From: Glutamicibacter sp. JC586
GTDB lineage: Bacteria; Actinomycetota; Actinomycetes; Actinomycetales; Micrococcaceae
Assembly (NCBI RefSeq): GCF_009805585.1
Contig: NZ_VHIN01000002.1
Span: 248,001-312,000 of the forward strand
Direction: 5' to 3'
DNA length: 64,000 bases
The position numbers and the translations under genes were made by a program. This document shows, piece by piece, positions 9,821 to 19,800 of the stretch (position 1 is its first letter; each line of letters starts with the position of its first letter). The notes under the pieces were generated by a model that had not been told where the DNA came from, did no database searches, and saw nothing but the letters and a program-made list of their open reading frames with translations.

Positions 9821-9826
9821 AGCCTA
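9821..9826 (-). promoter_or_regulatory. Leaderless-type -10 box of polA
   Basis: TAGGCT on the minus strand ends 7 nt before the GTG start, so transcription would begin at the start codon itself. There is no clear Shine-Dalgarno sequence. Confidence 0.5.
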
Positions 9827-9832
9827 GTTGCC

Positions 9833-10315
9833 ATGAACGACAATTTCACTACTGGACCCACGCAATCTTCGGCACACCCGTTCGAACGGCAGCTGACCGA
9901 ATGTGGCATTCCCGAATCTATGTGGCCCTTTTTGCGCACCAATGGTGTTGGTGAACTCACCGAGAAGCTGGGGATTGTCTTTACCGAATTCACTCGCGAT
10001 CAATTGAGCGCCACCATGCCTGTGGCGGGAAACACCCAGGTCTACGGGATCTTGCATGGTGGAGCCTCAGCGGCTTTAGCCGAAACACTTGGGTCCATGG
10101 CCGCCGCGCTACATGGGGCGCCAACCTCGCAACCTGTGGGAGTTGACTTGAATATCACCCACCACAAGGCAGGGCGAACGGGGATAGTGACAGCGGTGTG
10201 CACCCCAGTGCATTTGGGTCGCCGTAGCACCTGCCATGAGATCGTAATCAGTAATGAGGACGGTCAACGGGTAGCAACAGCGCGCATTACCAACATGCTG
10301 TTGCCCATCGAGTAA
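9833..10315 (+). CDS. PaaI-type hotdog-fold acyl-CoA thioesterase
   Basis: A 160-aa hotdog-fold thioesterase expected to hydrolyse an acyl-CoA or aryl-CoA ester; the exact substrate is unknown. The conserved segment GNTQVYGILHGGASAALAETLGS (residues about 70-92) contains the HGG turn and the following glutamate of the PaaI/YdiI group, and VGVDLNITHH follows. The ATG at 9833 lies 19 bases from the polA start on the other strand, so the two genes are divergent with almost no room for leaders. The equivalent gene next to polA is common in Actinobacteria, sometimes annotated as a PaaI family thioesterase. Confidence 0.85.
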   Translation: MNDNFTTGPTQSSAHPFERQLTECGIPESMWPFLRTNGVGELTEKLGIVFTEFTRDQLSATMPVAGNTQVYGILHGGASAALAETLGSMAAALHGAPTSQPVGVDLNITHHKAGRTGIVTAVCTPVHLGRRSTCHEIVISNEDGQRVATARITNMLLPIE

Positions 10316-10861
10316 CTATCCTACGGAGTACCGCGTGACCACCGTGTCATCGCCGAGGTCTTGAACGCTCATCGCCGAGAGCTCAACACGCACCGAGCGC
10401 CCAAAAATACTCGTCCCTGTCCCAAGTACCACCGGGACTCTCACCACTAGGAGCTCATCAAGCGCGTTCGCTTGGATGAACCCTCCGGCCAGATCGGCTC
10501 CGCCGGCAATCCACACGTCGCCAGCACTAGCACTACGGGCGATGTCTTGACTCCAGAATCCGATTTCTCCGCGGATAAACGTTAGATCGATACCCGGCAG
10601 AGTCGGTAGCTCATGATGGGTAAACACCCACACCGGCCGGTCCCCGAACATCCAGGGCATCGTGCCTTCGGAGACCTCTCGGGCGATATCTGCATAGGTT
10701 TTGCCGCCGATCACGACCGCGCCGATGGAGTCGAAGAACTTCTCGAAATGCGCTTTAACCCCCGGTTGCTTGGCGAAGGTGGCGAACCAGTGAGTATCGG
10801 AGCTGCCATCGGCGATAAAACCATCAACGGAGGCACCCACATAGTACTTGAAGCTAGTCAT
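10316..10861 (-). CDS. Dihydrofolate reductase-like (RibD C-terminal domain) protein
   Basis: A 181-aa protein with the RibD C-terminal / dihydrofolate-reductase fold, probably an NADPH-dependent reductase of unknown substrate. It starts with the typical YYVGASVDGFIADG. It has VVIGGKTYADI in the middle and GGADLAGGFIQANALDELLVVRVPVVLGTG near the end, the family nucleotide-binding and closing segments. It converges on the thioesterase gene with no gap. It is not the folate-pathway enzyme itself, nor the fused RibD of this window at 36.5-37.5 kb. Confidence 0.8.
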   Translation of the reverse strand: MTSFKYYVGASVDGFIADGSSDTHWFATFAKQPGVKAHFEKFFDSIGAVVIGGKTYADIAREVSEGTMPWMFGDRPVWVFTHHELPTLPGIDLTFIRGEIGFWSQDIARSASAGDVWIAGGADLAGGFIQANALDELLVVRVPVVLGTGTSIFGRSVRVELSAMSVQDLGDDTVVTRYSVG

Positions 10862-10950
10862 GGCTCCAGTCTAGGGGTGCCTCCGTGGAAGGCAATATTA
10901 AGTTCTCGCTTCCCAGTTGACTCCGGCGAAGCGTGATTCCCTGCGCGTCC

Positions 10951-11199
10951 TTAGTGACTTGAGGAGAAGCCGAGCACCGCTTCGCTGAGCTGCGGAACGA
11001 TAAGCACCACTCCGAAGGCCACAATCAGTCCGGCAACCGTGAAGCAGGCGTACGCGCCAGTCTTGCTCAGGCTCGTGTTCTTACCCTCATCCTTAGCTAC
11101 CGCCAAGAGTCGAACACCAAAAGCGTAGGCGGCGACGATCAACATGGCTGAAATCCAGGTGACGATCGCGACGATTCCAAAGGCGACCCAGTCGATCAT
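10951..11199 (-). CDS. Small two-helix membrane protein paired with the phosphate transporter
   Basis: An 82-aa protein with two predicted transmembrane helices: residues about 5-30 (VAFGIVAIVTWISAMLIVAA) and 50-72 (ACFTVAGLIVAFGVVLIV), joined by a basic loop. Its ATG overlaps the stop codon of the PiT transporter by four bases, so the two are almost certainly co-translated. Similar small proteins are found downstream of PiT genes in related genera. A role as accessory subunit is inferred only from position. Confidence 0.75.
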   Translation of the reverse strand: MIDWVAFGIVAIVTWISAMLIVAAYAFGVRLLAVAKDEGKNTSLSKTGAYACFTVAGLIVAFGVVLIVPQLSEAVLGFSSSH

Positions 11200-12428
11200 G
11201 AGTTATCAGCTTCCTTGTTTGCGGCGGCCAGCTTGGCCTGTGTAGCGTCTGCCTTAGCCTTTGCCCGTCGTTGCTTCTTAGTCAAAATGTTGACGGCCGC
11301 ACCGGAATTATCAATGTCGGACATCGTCGTCTCGGCCCCATGTGGTTGCTTACGCGAGGCGAACCAGATGGTTAGCATCGCGCCCACACCAAGAACCGTG
11401 ACGATGATCAACCCGGGAGTACCAAAGTGGACGATCCAGGCTGCGATGCCGCCGACGATCGCAGCTGCAGGGAGGGTAAAGAGCCACCCTAGGGCGATTC
11501 GTCCAGCAGTCCCCCAGCGCACTTCGCCACCCTTACGTCCCATACCGGAGCCGATCACGGAGCCAGAAGCGACTTGGGTAGTCGAGAGGGCGAAGCCGAG
11601 GTGGGATGAAGCCAAGATGGCCGAGGCAGTAGAAACTTCAGCGGCGAAGCCCTGCGCAGGCTTCACATCAGTTAGACCGGAACCCATGGTCTGGATGATG
11701 CGCCAGCCACCGGTGTAGGTACCTAGAGCAATGGCCAGCGCACAGGCAGCAACCACCCAGAGGTGAACTGGCGAACCCGAATCCTGCAGGCCGGAGGCCA
11801 CCAAGGTCAGGGTGATGATACCCATGGTCTTCTGCGCATCGTTGGTACCGTGCGAGAGTGCGACCAGGGAAGATGAGAAGATCTGGCCATAGCGGAAACC
11901 TCCGCGCTTAGGCGAAGCACCGTTTTGGCGCTTGGTGATGGCGTAGGCCAACTTGGTGCACAGATACGCTGAGACACCCGCAATCACCGGCGCGCAGATC
12001 GCCGGCAACAATACCTTGGAAAGCAGCACGGAGTAGTTCACCGAGGCTACGCCGGCACCAATAATGGCTGCGCCGACTAGACCGCCGAACAAAGCATGTG
12101 AGGAGCTCGAGGGCAGGCCCAGTAGCCAGGTCAGCAAGTTCCAGATCACTGCGCCCATCAGGCCGGCAAAAATCATTGCTGGGCCGATGGCGACGCCGGT
12201 GGAGGGGTCTTCATTAATGATGCCGCCAGAAATGGTCTTCGCGACCTCGGTGGAGAGGAACGCTCCGACCAGGTTCAAAATTGCGGCGAGGGCAACTGCC
12301 TTTTTAGGGGTAATTGCACCGGTTGCGATCGGGGTGGCCATCGCATTGGCCGTGTCATGGAATCCGTTGGTGAAGTCAAAAAACAACGCCAAGGCAATGA
12401 CTAGGACGACGATCAGCGTCAAATCCAT
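11196..12428 (-). CDS. pit: Low-affinity inorganic phosphate transporter, PiT family
   Basis: A 410-aa integral membrane transporter of the PiT (PHO-4) family, which imports phosphate as a metal-phosphate complex with protons. The duplicated family signatures are visible: GFHDTANAMATPIATGAITP near the N-terminus and SHGTNDAQKTMGI around residue 200. About ten hydrophobic helices are spread along the chain. The C-terminal 45 residues are charged and cytoplasmic (KKQRRAKAKADATQAKLAAA). It forms a two-gene operon with the downstream small membrane protein. No PhoB-type box was recognised upstream, and no PhoU-like gene is adjacent. Confidence 0.95.
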   Translation of the reverse strand: MDLTLIVVLVIALALFFDFTNGFHDTANAMATPIATGAITPKKAVALAAILNLVGAFLSTEVAKTISGGIINEDPSTGVAIGPAMIFAGLMGAVIWNLLTWLLGLPSSSSHALFGGLVGAAIIGAGVASVNYSVLLSKVLLPAICAPVIAGVSAYLCTKLAYAITKRQNGASPKRGGFRYGQIFSSSLVALSHGTNDAQKTMGIITLTLVASGLQDSGSPVHLWVVAACALAIALGTYTGGWRIIQTMGSGLTDVKPAQGFAAEVSTASAILASSHLGFALSTTQVASGSVIGSGMGRKGGEVRWGTAGRIALGWLFTLPAAAIVGGIAAWIVHFGTPGLIIVTVLGVGAMLTIWFASRKQPHGAETTMSDIDNSGAAVNILTKKQRRAKAKADATQAKLAAANKEADNS

Positions 12429-12663
12429 TTAGTACCAGCCTGAGAGGTCGAACGGCAAGGGGAAAGTGTACGGGCATCAACCAAACTCCCCCGCAAAATT
12501 TTTTGGCATGCGGGTCTTGGTTCTCAGCGCAGTTTCAATCTTAGGCGTACTGAGCGGTTCGTCAATCTAGAAAGTCAACCAACGGCCAATGAATTTTCAA
12601 ACTATTCACCGTGCTCAGTAAGCATTATTGAGCTATTGCGGTGGCTATGGGAGCCCGCAGCAT
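12429..12663. other. Intergenic region between pit and the pdtaR terminator
   Basis: This stretch holds the upstream region of pit and no open frame with coding character. An A+T-rich segment (AAAATTTTTTGG) lies about 70 bases before the transporter start. No operator was recognised. Confidence 0.4.
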
Positions 12664-12704
12664 AAAAATGTGCACCAAAACACACACGGCGTTTTGGTGC
12701 ACAT
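12664..12704 (-). terminator. pdtaR terminator
   Basis: A 14-bp stem (ATGTGCACCAAAAC and its complement) with a 9-base loop. On the minus strand it is followed by TTTTTATG. It lies 30 bases past the pdtaR stop: a strong Rho-independent terminator. Confidence 0.85.
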
Positions 12705-12733
12705 CATTGTTTCTACCAACGATCGAAATCGAG

Positions 12734-13351
12734 TTACTTGACCTGATCAACGACGGTTTCGGCGACCTGGCGCATGCTCAGACGACGATCCATCGAGGTC
12801 TTTTGGATCCAGCGGAACGCTTCTGGCTCGGTCAGACCCATCTTGGTGATGAGCAAGCTCTTAGCGCGGTCCACAAGCTTACGGGTCTCAAACTGCTCTG
12901 CGAGGTTGCTTACTTCCTCTTCCAAGGCACGCAGTTCGTCATTGCGCGAGATCGCGATTTCAATGGCAGGAGTGAGGTCAGCCGGGGTGAATGGCTTAAC
13001 CACGTAAGCCATGGCTCCTGCTTCACGGGCACGCTCTACTAATTCTTTCTGGCTGAACGCGGTGAGCAGAACAACCGGGGCGATGCGTTCTTTGACGATC
13101 GCTTCGGCGGCAGTGATGCCATCCATAACAGGCATCTTCACATCCATGAGCACCAGGTCGGGCTTCAGTTCGCGAGCTTTCTCCAGCGCGGCCTGTCCAT
13201 TGTCCGCTTCGGCGACGACATCATAACCCTCAGATCTCAGGATTTCGACGATGTCCAGACGGATGAGGGTTTCATCTTCGGCGACGACCACACGGCGCGG
13301 GGTGGTTTGCACCTCGGATGGAATACGGGTGACTTCGGGTAGTTCGCTCAT
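12734..13351 (-). CDS. pdtaR: ANTAR-domain response regulator PdtaR
   Basis: A 205-aa two-component response regulator acting on RNA. Residues about 20-135 form a receiver domain with acidic pocket ED (25-26), phosphoacceptor Asp70 (LVLMDVKMPVMDG), Thr97 and Lys119 (VVKPFTP). A coiled linker leads to a C-terminal ANTAR domain (about 145-200, RAKSLLITKMGLTEPEAFRWIQKTSM), which binds paired RNA hairpins and causes antitermination. The ATG has an AGGAGGAAGG-like site. The partner histidine kinase PdtaS is not in this window; in Mycobacterium tuberculosis too the kinase is encoded elsewhere. It is monocistronic, with its own terminator. Confidence 0.95.
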   Translation of the reverse strand: MSELPEVTRIPSEVQTTPRRVVVAEDETLIRLDIVEILRSEGYDVVAEADNGQAALEKARELKPDLVLMDVKMPVMDGITAAEAIVKERIAPVVLLTAFSQKELVERAREAGAMAYVVKPFTPADLTPAIEIAISRNDELRALEEEVSNLAEQFETRKLVDRAKSLLITKMGLTEPEAFRWIQKTSMDRRLSMRQVAETVVDQVK

Positions 13352-13540
13352 TTGCGCCTTCCTCCATGATCAAAAAATCCTGCCCAAGCGGTGGAGGGCA
13401 GATAGATGGTTTCCGTCAGCGAAGCTACGTTGCCTCGGTTTCACATATAAGCCTACTTGCATGTACTGTAGTTCACGCGATGACGCGAGGATCCCGATTA
13501 GGAAATCTGGAAAACCTCTAGTAAAGTAGTCAAAGTGCCA

Positions 13541-13625
13541 GCCCAAGTGGCGGAATCGGTAGACGCGCCGCACTCAAAATGCGGTATCGAAAGATGTGTG
13601 GGTTCGAGTCCCACCTTGGGCACCA
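13541..13625 (+). tRNA. tRNA-Leu (anticodon CAA)
   Basis: A class II tRNA with a long variable arm. Acceptor strands GCCCAAG (13541-13547) and CTTGGGC (13615-13621) pair perfectly. The anticodon loop CTCAAAA gives CAA, reading UUG leucine codons. The discriminator is A and CCA is encoded (13623-13625). The T-arm GGTTCGAGTCC is canonical. Confidence 0.97.
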
Positions 13626-13631
13626 AATTTG

Positions 13632-13673
13632 AACCGCTGGTTCGGAGTAATCCTCCGGATCAGCGGTTTTTTT
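13632..13673 (+). terminator. tRNA-Leu terminator
   Basis: Stem AACCGCTG / CAGCGGTT, with an inner GGAGTAATCC-like hairpin, followed by a run of seven T residues (counting the stem end). It ends the single-gene tRNA-Leu transcript. Confidence 0.85.
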
Positions 13674-13734
13674 CTACCCAAAATCAACGCAGATGTGACT
13701 GAGTGCACAAAACTTGTTTTCGAGGTCCATAGAC

Positions 13735-13783
13735 AAAAAGTTCCGTTTCCGTCCACCTGTAGATGAACGAAAACGGAACTTTA
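13735..13783 (-). terminator. pyk terminator
   Basis: A long imperfect stem of about 16 bp (AAAGTTCCGTTTTCGT on the minus strand) with a T-run (ACTTTTTG) after the second arm. It lies 25 bases past the pyruvate kinase stop codon. Confidence 0.8.
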
Positions 13784-13807
13784 AGGCATCAGCGTAAAAG
13801 CGAGATG

Positions 13808-15319
13808 CTAGAGGGACTCAGGAGTTGAAACATTCTCCGGTGCCCAAGGCCCAACCTTTTCGCGAGCCGGCATTGGCTTACCGTCAACCAGCTGACCTGC
13901 GTCGGCCAGATCGCCAACCTTGTGCACTCGAATGGAGTTGGTCGAGCCGGCCTGTCCTGGAGGCGAACCGGCCGCGATGCAGACGGTGTCGTTGACATCG
14001 GCCAGGCCTTCAGTCAACAATGCCTCATCTACCTGAGCGGTCATCTTGTCCGTGTGGTCTGCGTAGGCAACCAAACGTGCCTGAACTCCCCACATCAACG
14101 TCATGATGTTGTAGGTCTGCTGCAACGGGGTGAAAGCCAAAACTGGCTTCTTTGGTCGCAAGCGTGAGAGGCGACGAGCCGAGTCACCGGACTGGGTGAA
14201 CGCAACGATGTACTTTGCGTCGACCTGATCGGCGATTTCTACTGCTGCACGAGTGATAGCGCCACCGGTGGTCTTAGGCTTGGAGCCCAAGCGTGGGATG
14301 CGTTCCAAACCATGCTCTTCGGTGGAAGAGATGATGCGGGACATGGTTTCCACGGTTTCAACTGGGTAAGCACCCACCGAGGTCTCCCCCGAAAGCATGA
14401 CTGCGTCGGCACCGTCGAGCACGGCGTTGGCGCAGTCGGAGGCTTCTGCACGGGTAGGAGTTGGCGACTCAATCATCGACTCAAGCACCTGAGTAGCGAC
14501 AATCACGGGCTTAGCCCAGCGACGTGCCAGCTCAACGGCGCGCTTCTGCACCACTGGAACTTCTTCCAACGGCAGCTCTACGCCCAAGTCACCACGGGCA
14601 ACCATGATGGAATCAAACGCGTCGATGATTTCTTCCAGAGCTGCCACTGCCTGTGGCTTCTCGATCTTCGCGATCACTGGAACACGTCGACCTTCTTCGT
14701 CCATGATCTCGTGAACGCGGGAGATGTCTTCTGCGTTGCGCACGAAGGAGAGTGCAACCATGTCGATGCCGGCGCGCAGCGCCCAGCGCAGATCGTCCTC
14801 ATCCTTCTCGCTCAACGCAGGAACATTCACCGCAACACCAGGTAGGTTAATGCCCTTGTTGTTGGAGACTTCGCCGCCGACGACAACCTCGGAACGCACC
14901 GAGGTGGCATCTACAGATACTGCCTTGAGCTTCACTTTGCCGTCGTTGATCAGCAGGAAGTCCCCCGGCTTTACGTCTTCTGGCAGTCCCTTGAACGTGG
15001 TCGAGCACAGGTTTCGGGTGCCCTCTACGTCGTCGATGGTGATGGTGAATTCTTCGCCGACCTCAAGGATGTACTTTGCGTTGTCCTTGAAGCGGCCCAG
15101 ACGAATCTTGGGGCCCTGCAGGTCAGCAAAGATGCCGACCGCGCGGCCGATCTCTGCCGCTGCGTTGCGCACATTCGCCAACGATTGTGCGTGCATGGAG
15201 TGGTCTCCATGGCTCATGTTCAGGCGTGCGACGTCTACGCCCGCATTTAGTACCGCTACAGTGTTTTCGTAGCTTGCTAGGGCTGGTCCCCAGGTCGCTA
15301 CAATCTTTGCGCGTCTCAT
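13808..15319 (-). CDS. pyk: Pyruvate kinase
   Basis: Converts phosphoenolpyruvate and ADP to pyruvate and ATP, the last step of glycolysis, 503 aa. It begins RRAKIVATWGPAL, the N-terminal A-domain strand. A B-domain lies near residues 70-160. The catalytic signature IAKIEKPQAVAALEEI is near residue 220, and MVARGDLGVELPLEEVP plus MLSGETSVGAYPVE follow. The C-terminal allosteric domain completes the family length. ATG 15319 was preferred to an in-frame TTG at 15331, because family members start at MRRAKIV; the ribosome-binding site is weak either way. The gene is transcribed alone, downstream of gltD with an 85-base gap. Confidence 0.97.
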   Translation of the reverse strand: MRRAKIVATWGPALASYENTVAVLNAGVDVARLNMSHGDHSMHAQSLANVRNAAAEIGRAVGIFADLQGPKIRLGRFKDNAKYILEVGEEFTITIDDVEGTRNLCSTTFKGLPEDVKPGDFLLINDGKVKLKAVSVDATSVRSEVVVGGEVSNNKGINLPGVAVNVPALSEKDEDDLRWALRAGIDMVALSFVRNAEDISRVHEIMDEEGRRVPVIAKIEKPQAVAALEEIIDAFDSIMVARGDLGVELPLEEVPVVQKRAVELARRWAKPVIVATQVLESMIESPTPTRAEASDCANAVLDGADAVMLSGETSVGAYPVETVETMSRIISSTEEHGLERIPRLGSKPKTTGGAITRAAVEIADQVDAKYIVAFTQSGDSARRLSRLRPKKPVLAFTPLQQTYNIMTLMWGVQARLVAYADHTDKMTAQVDEALLTEGLADVNDTVCIAAGSPPGQAGSTNSIRVHKVGDLADAGQLVDGKPMPAREKVGPWAPENVSTPESL

Positions 15320-15404
15320 TCCGTCAGCCAAATGCCTTTCTTGTCCACGCAGGCAAAATGCGGCCCATCCACTTCGGGATGCGCCGCATTTAAGCCTACG
15401 TCAC

Positions 15405-16874
15405 TCAAATGATGCTGATGGCTCTATCGGTTGGAGCGACCGGTGCTGGAAGAATCGTCGTGCCCATGAGGAACTTATCGACCGAGGCGGCGCAAGCGCG
15501 ACCTTCAGCGATAGCCCACACGATCAGCGACTGCCCCCGACCGGCATCTCCGGCGACGAACACCGATTCGGTATTCGTCATGTAGTAGCCATCTCGGGCG
15601 ACGTTGCCCCGGTTGTCGAATTCGATACTGACCTGTTCGTCCAGGCCGGAAGCTTCCGGTCCAGTGAACCCGAGGGCGAGCAAAACCAGATCCGCTTTGA
15701 TTACGCGTTCGGTTCCAGGCTTCGGGAGGCGCTTGCCAGCAACAAATTCTGTCTCTGCAACTGTAACACCGATCACCTTATTCTGCTCAGTTCCCTCACC
15801 ATTGACAAAGTTCACAGTAGAAGCAAGGTAGGTACGTTCCCCGCCTTCTTCGTGCGAAGATTGCACCTCAAAGAGCACAGGCATCATCGGCCACGGGTGA
15901 ATCTCGCTACGCTCAGTGCCCGGCTGCTTGCCGATCGCCAGGGTCGTGACACTGGCAGCACCCTGGCGCAGAGCGGTACCGATGCAGTCCGAACCGGTGT
16001 CACCGCCGCCAAGGACCACAACGTGCTTGCCCTTAGCATCGATGGTGCGTTCGCTGGAAGTACCGGCAACAACGCGGTTGTTATCGGTGAGGAATTCCAT
16101 GGCGTGGTGTACGCCTTCCAACTGATTACCTGGGATTGGTAGTTCGCGTGGAACGGTAGCACCGGTAGCAACGATCACCGCGTCATAGTCGCGGCGTAGC
16201 TGTTCCCAGGTGATGTCTTTACCAATTTCGATGCCGGTGCGGAAGATCGTGCCTTCCTCACGCATCTGAGCCAGACGCAGATCGATGACCTGCTTTTCCA
16301 ATTTGAAGTCAGGAATGCCAAAGCGCAACAGACCGCCGATGGCTTCGTCGCGCTCGTACACGGCCACCGTATGACCGGCCCGAGTCAGCTGCTGTGCGGC
16401 AGCCAACCCGGCGGGACCGGAGCCAACAATGGCCACGCGGTGTTCGGTGTGACGTGCTGGCGGAGCAGGGACAAAGTCGCCCTGGTCCATCAGATGTCCG
16501 GCCAGTTCGGCTTCGACCTGCTTGATGGTCACGGCAGGCTGGTTGATTCCCAGCACACATGAGGACTCACAAGGGGCCGGGCACAGCTTTCCGGTAAGCT
16601 CCGGGAAGTTATTCGTGGACAGCAGTCGGGCTGCTGCTTCATCCTTCTGGCCACGGTAGGTCAGGTCGTTGAACTCCGGAATCAGGTTACCCAGCGGGCA
16701 GCCCTGATGGCAGAACGGAATACCGCAGTCCATACAACGCGAGGCCTGCTGCTGCAGGGTCCCGTCTTTCTGGCGTTCGACGACCTCTTTGTAGTCCATC
16801 AATCGCACCGGTACCGGGCGCTTGGGTTGGGTGACGCGCTCGGTCACCTTCAGGAATCCGCGTGGATCAGCCAC
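15405..16874 (-). CDS. gltD: Glutamate synthase (NADPH) small subunit
   Basis: The beta subunit of glutamate synthase, 489 aa, which feeds electrons from NADPH through FAD to the large subunit. The N-terminal region binds two iron-sulfur clusters through cysteines in SRCMDCGIPFCHQGCPLGN and KLCPAPCESSC. An FAD-binding GxGxxG motif (VAIVGSGPAGLAAAQQL, near residue 150) and an NAD(P)H-binding motif (VVVLGGGDTGSDC, near 290) follow. It overlaps gltB by eight bases and is the second gene of the gltBD operon. Its length fits the family. Confidence 0.97.
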   Translation of the reverse strand: MADPRGFLKVTERVTQPKRPVPVRLMDYKEVVERQKDGTLQQQASRCMDCGIPFCHQGCPLGNLIPEFNDLTYRGQKDEAAARLLSTNNFPELTGKLCPAPCESSCVLGINQPAVTIKQVEAELAGHLMDQGDFVPAPPARHTEHRVAIVGSGPAGLAAAQQLTRAGHTVAVYERDEAIGGLLRFGIPDFKLEKQVIDLRLAQMREEGTIFRTGIEIGKDITWEQLRRDYDAVIVATGATVPRELPIPGNQLEGVHHAMEFLTDNNRVVAGTSSERTIDAKGKHVVVLGGGDTGSDCIGTALRQGAASVTTLAIGKQPGTERSEIHPWPMMPVLFEVQSSHEEGGERTYLASTVNFVNGEGTEQNKVIGVTVAETEFVAGKRLPKPGTERVIKADLVLLALGFTGPEASGLDEQVSIEFDNRGNVARDGYYMTNTESVFVAGDAGRGQSLIVWAIAEGRACAASVDKFLMGTTILPAPVAPTDRAISII

Positions 16875-19800
16875 GGGTCACCTCCAAAATCTTGTTCCAT
16901 ACCTGTGGCGAATCAGGGTTCTGCCCGTTAGCTTCCGCTTCACTACGCACCTGCTGCACCGCTGCGAAGTCGCGCGGGGTGATGCTGGTGATGCGGGTGC
17001 GGGTTTCTTCCCAGTTCAGCACGAGGCGCTGCGCCAGTGGCGAAGCAGTTTGTGCGATGTGCTCGGTGAGCAGTTCGTGAATGCGCTGTGCCTCGGCATC
17101 GGAGACGGGGTTGATCAACAGATCGCCCTGGCTGGCGGCCAATGGGTTGATCTTGTCCGTATCAAAGTCCACGACCCAGGCGACACCACCGGAGAAGCCG
17201 GCGCCGAAGTTACGCCCGGTTTCGCCCAGAATCAGAACTTCACCACCGGTCATGTACTCGCAACCATGTTCGCCAATGCCTTCGGTGACGATGCTTGCCC
17301 CGGAGTTACGCACCGCGAAGCGCTCGCCCACCATACCGTTGATGAACATCGAACCGCTGGTGGCACCGTAGCCCACAACGTTACCGGCGATTACCTGCTG
17401 CTCAGGGTTCGAGGTAGTGGTTTTTGGTGGGTGGATGACGATCTTGCCGCCCGATAGGCCCTTACCGACGTAGTCGTTCGCGTCGCCATCAAGGCTGAGC
17501 GTAATGCCCGCGGGCAGGAACGCACCGAGCGACTGACCGGCACGGCCTGCAAGGTTTACCGTGATGGTGTTCTCATCCAAGGTCTCCAGTGCGAAGGTCT
17601 TGGTGACATGGTGACCCAACAAGGTGCCCACCGAGCGGTCGGTGTTCACGATGTCTGCGTCGATGGTGACCGGGATACGATCAGCCAACGCAGGCGCGGC
17701 AGCAGCCAACAGACGCTGGTCAAGGTGTGCATCCAGCCCGTGATCTTGGAAAATACGGCGACGACGCGCAGCAACTTCTACCGCTGGCTCGTGGGTGATG
17801 GCCTGAAGGGCCAACCCAGTCACCTTACGGTGTGCACCAATTTGCTCGGCATCTGTTTCTAGCAATTCAACGCGGCCGATCACTTCATCCAAGGTACGAG
17901 CCCCCAGCGAAGCGAGCAGTTCGCGCACCTCTTGAGCAATGAACTCGAAGAAGTTCACCACAAATTCGGCCTTGCCGCTGAAGCGCTCACGCAACACAGG
18001 GTTCTGCGTCGCGACGCCCACTGGGCAGGTGTCTAGGTGGCATACGCGCATCATGATGCAGCCCGAAACCACCAGTGGGGCGGTGGCAAAACCGAATTCC
18101 TCGGCACCAAGCAGGGCGCCGATCAGCACGTCACGGCCGGTCTTGAGCTGGCCATCGACCTGCACGGTGACACGGTCACGCAAACCATTAAGGATCAGCG
18201 TCTGCTGTGCCTCAGCTAGGCCGAGCTCCCATGGAGTGCCAGCGTGCTTGAGCGAGTTCATTGGCGACGCGCCGGTACCACCATCGTGACCGGAAATCAG
18301 TACCACGTCGGCCTTGGCCTTAGCCACGCCGGCAGCCACGGTACCGATCCCGGACTCGGAGACCAGCTTCACGTGCACGCGCGCGCTCGGGTTGGAGCAC
18401 TTCGCGTCGTGAATCAGCTGAGCCAGGTCCTCGATGGAGTAGATATCGTGGTGTGGAGGCGGGGAAATCAGGCCAACACCCGGGGTGGAGTGACGAGTCT
18501 TGGCCACCCATGGGTAGAGCTTCTGGCTCATCAGCTGGCCACCCTCGCCTGGCTTTGCGCCCTGAGCCATTTTGATCTGGATGTCATCGGCGTTGGACAG
18601 GTACAAGCTGGTCACGCCGAAGCGGCCCGAAGCGATTTGCTTAACTGCGCTACGACGCTCGGGATCGAGTAGACGCTCAGGATCCTCGCCGCCCTCACCG
18701 GTGTTGGACTTGCCACCCAGCCGGTTCATTGCGATCGCCAGGGTCTCGTGAGCCTCGGCGGAAATCGAACCGTAGCTCATCGCACCGGTAGCAAAACGCT
18801 TGACGATTTCGGAGACCGGCTCCACCTCATCAATGTCGATCGGGGTAATACCCTCGGTCTTGAACTTGAGCAATCCACGTAGCGTCTTGAGCTCTGCGGC
18901 CTGATCGTCCACTGCCTTGGTGTACTCCTTGAACACGTCGTAGCGACGGGTACGAGTGGAGTGCTGCAGGCGGAAGACGGTCTGCGGGTCAAATAGGTGC
19001 GGCGGGCCGGAGCGACGCCACTGGTATTCGCCACCGGTTTCCAGTTCATTGCCCTGGGAACTGCCGTCGATCTCTGGGTAGGCACGAGCGTGACGTTCGG
19101 CAGCCTCGGCGGCCACCACATCCAGTTCGATGCCCGAGAGTTTAGTGGTGGTACCGGTGAAGTACTGATCGACCACGCGCTGAGATAGGCCTACAGCTTC
19201 GAAGGTCTGTGCACCGCAGTAGCTGGAGACCGTGGAGATGCCCATTTTGGACATGATCTTCAGTACGCCCTTGCCCAGCGCCTTACGCAGGTTAGTGCTA
19301 GCGGTGGCGCCGTCGACGCCCGGCAGCTGGCCCTCTTCAGCCATCTGCTCCACGGATTCCAAAGCAAGGTAGGGGTTGATCGCGGCAGCGCCGTAACCAA
19401 TGAGTACCGCAATGTGGTGCACTTCGCGGGCGTCGCCGGATTCGATGATCAGCGAGGCGCGGGTACGGTTTGAGCTCTTGAGCAGGTGGTGGTGGACCGC
19501 GCTGGTCAGCAGCAACGAAGGGATCGGAGCCCAAGCGGCCGAAGAATCGCGATCGGAGAGCACAATGTAACGCACTCCACGGTTCACCGCGGCTGAAACC
19601 TTCTCGCAGATTTCCTGCAGGCGTGCACGCAGTTCTGATTCGCCACCGGCCGGACGGTACAAACCGCGAACCTTCAGCGAGAGCTTGGAACCAGCATCGT
19701 CGCGCAGGTTCACGATCTTAGCCAACTGGTCGTTGGTCAACACCGGGTAGTCCAGGGCGATCTGCGACTGCGGAACCTTCTCCAGGCTCAACAAGTTGCC

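Noticed and set aside
9814-9834. ATG at 9834 as the polA start
   Set aside because: It has no ribosome-binding site, overlaps the thioesterase start and adds residues not expected in PolA.
12429-12663. Possible PhoP/PhoB box before the phosphate transporter
   Set aside because: No direct repeats of the expected form could be found by eye.
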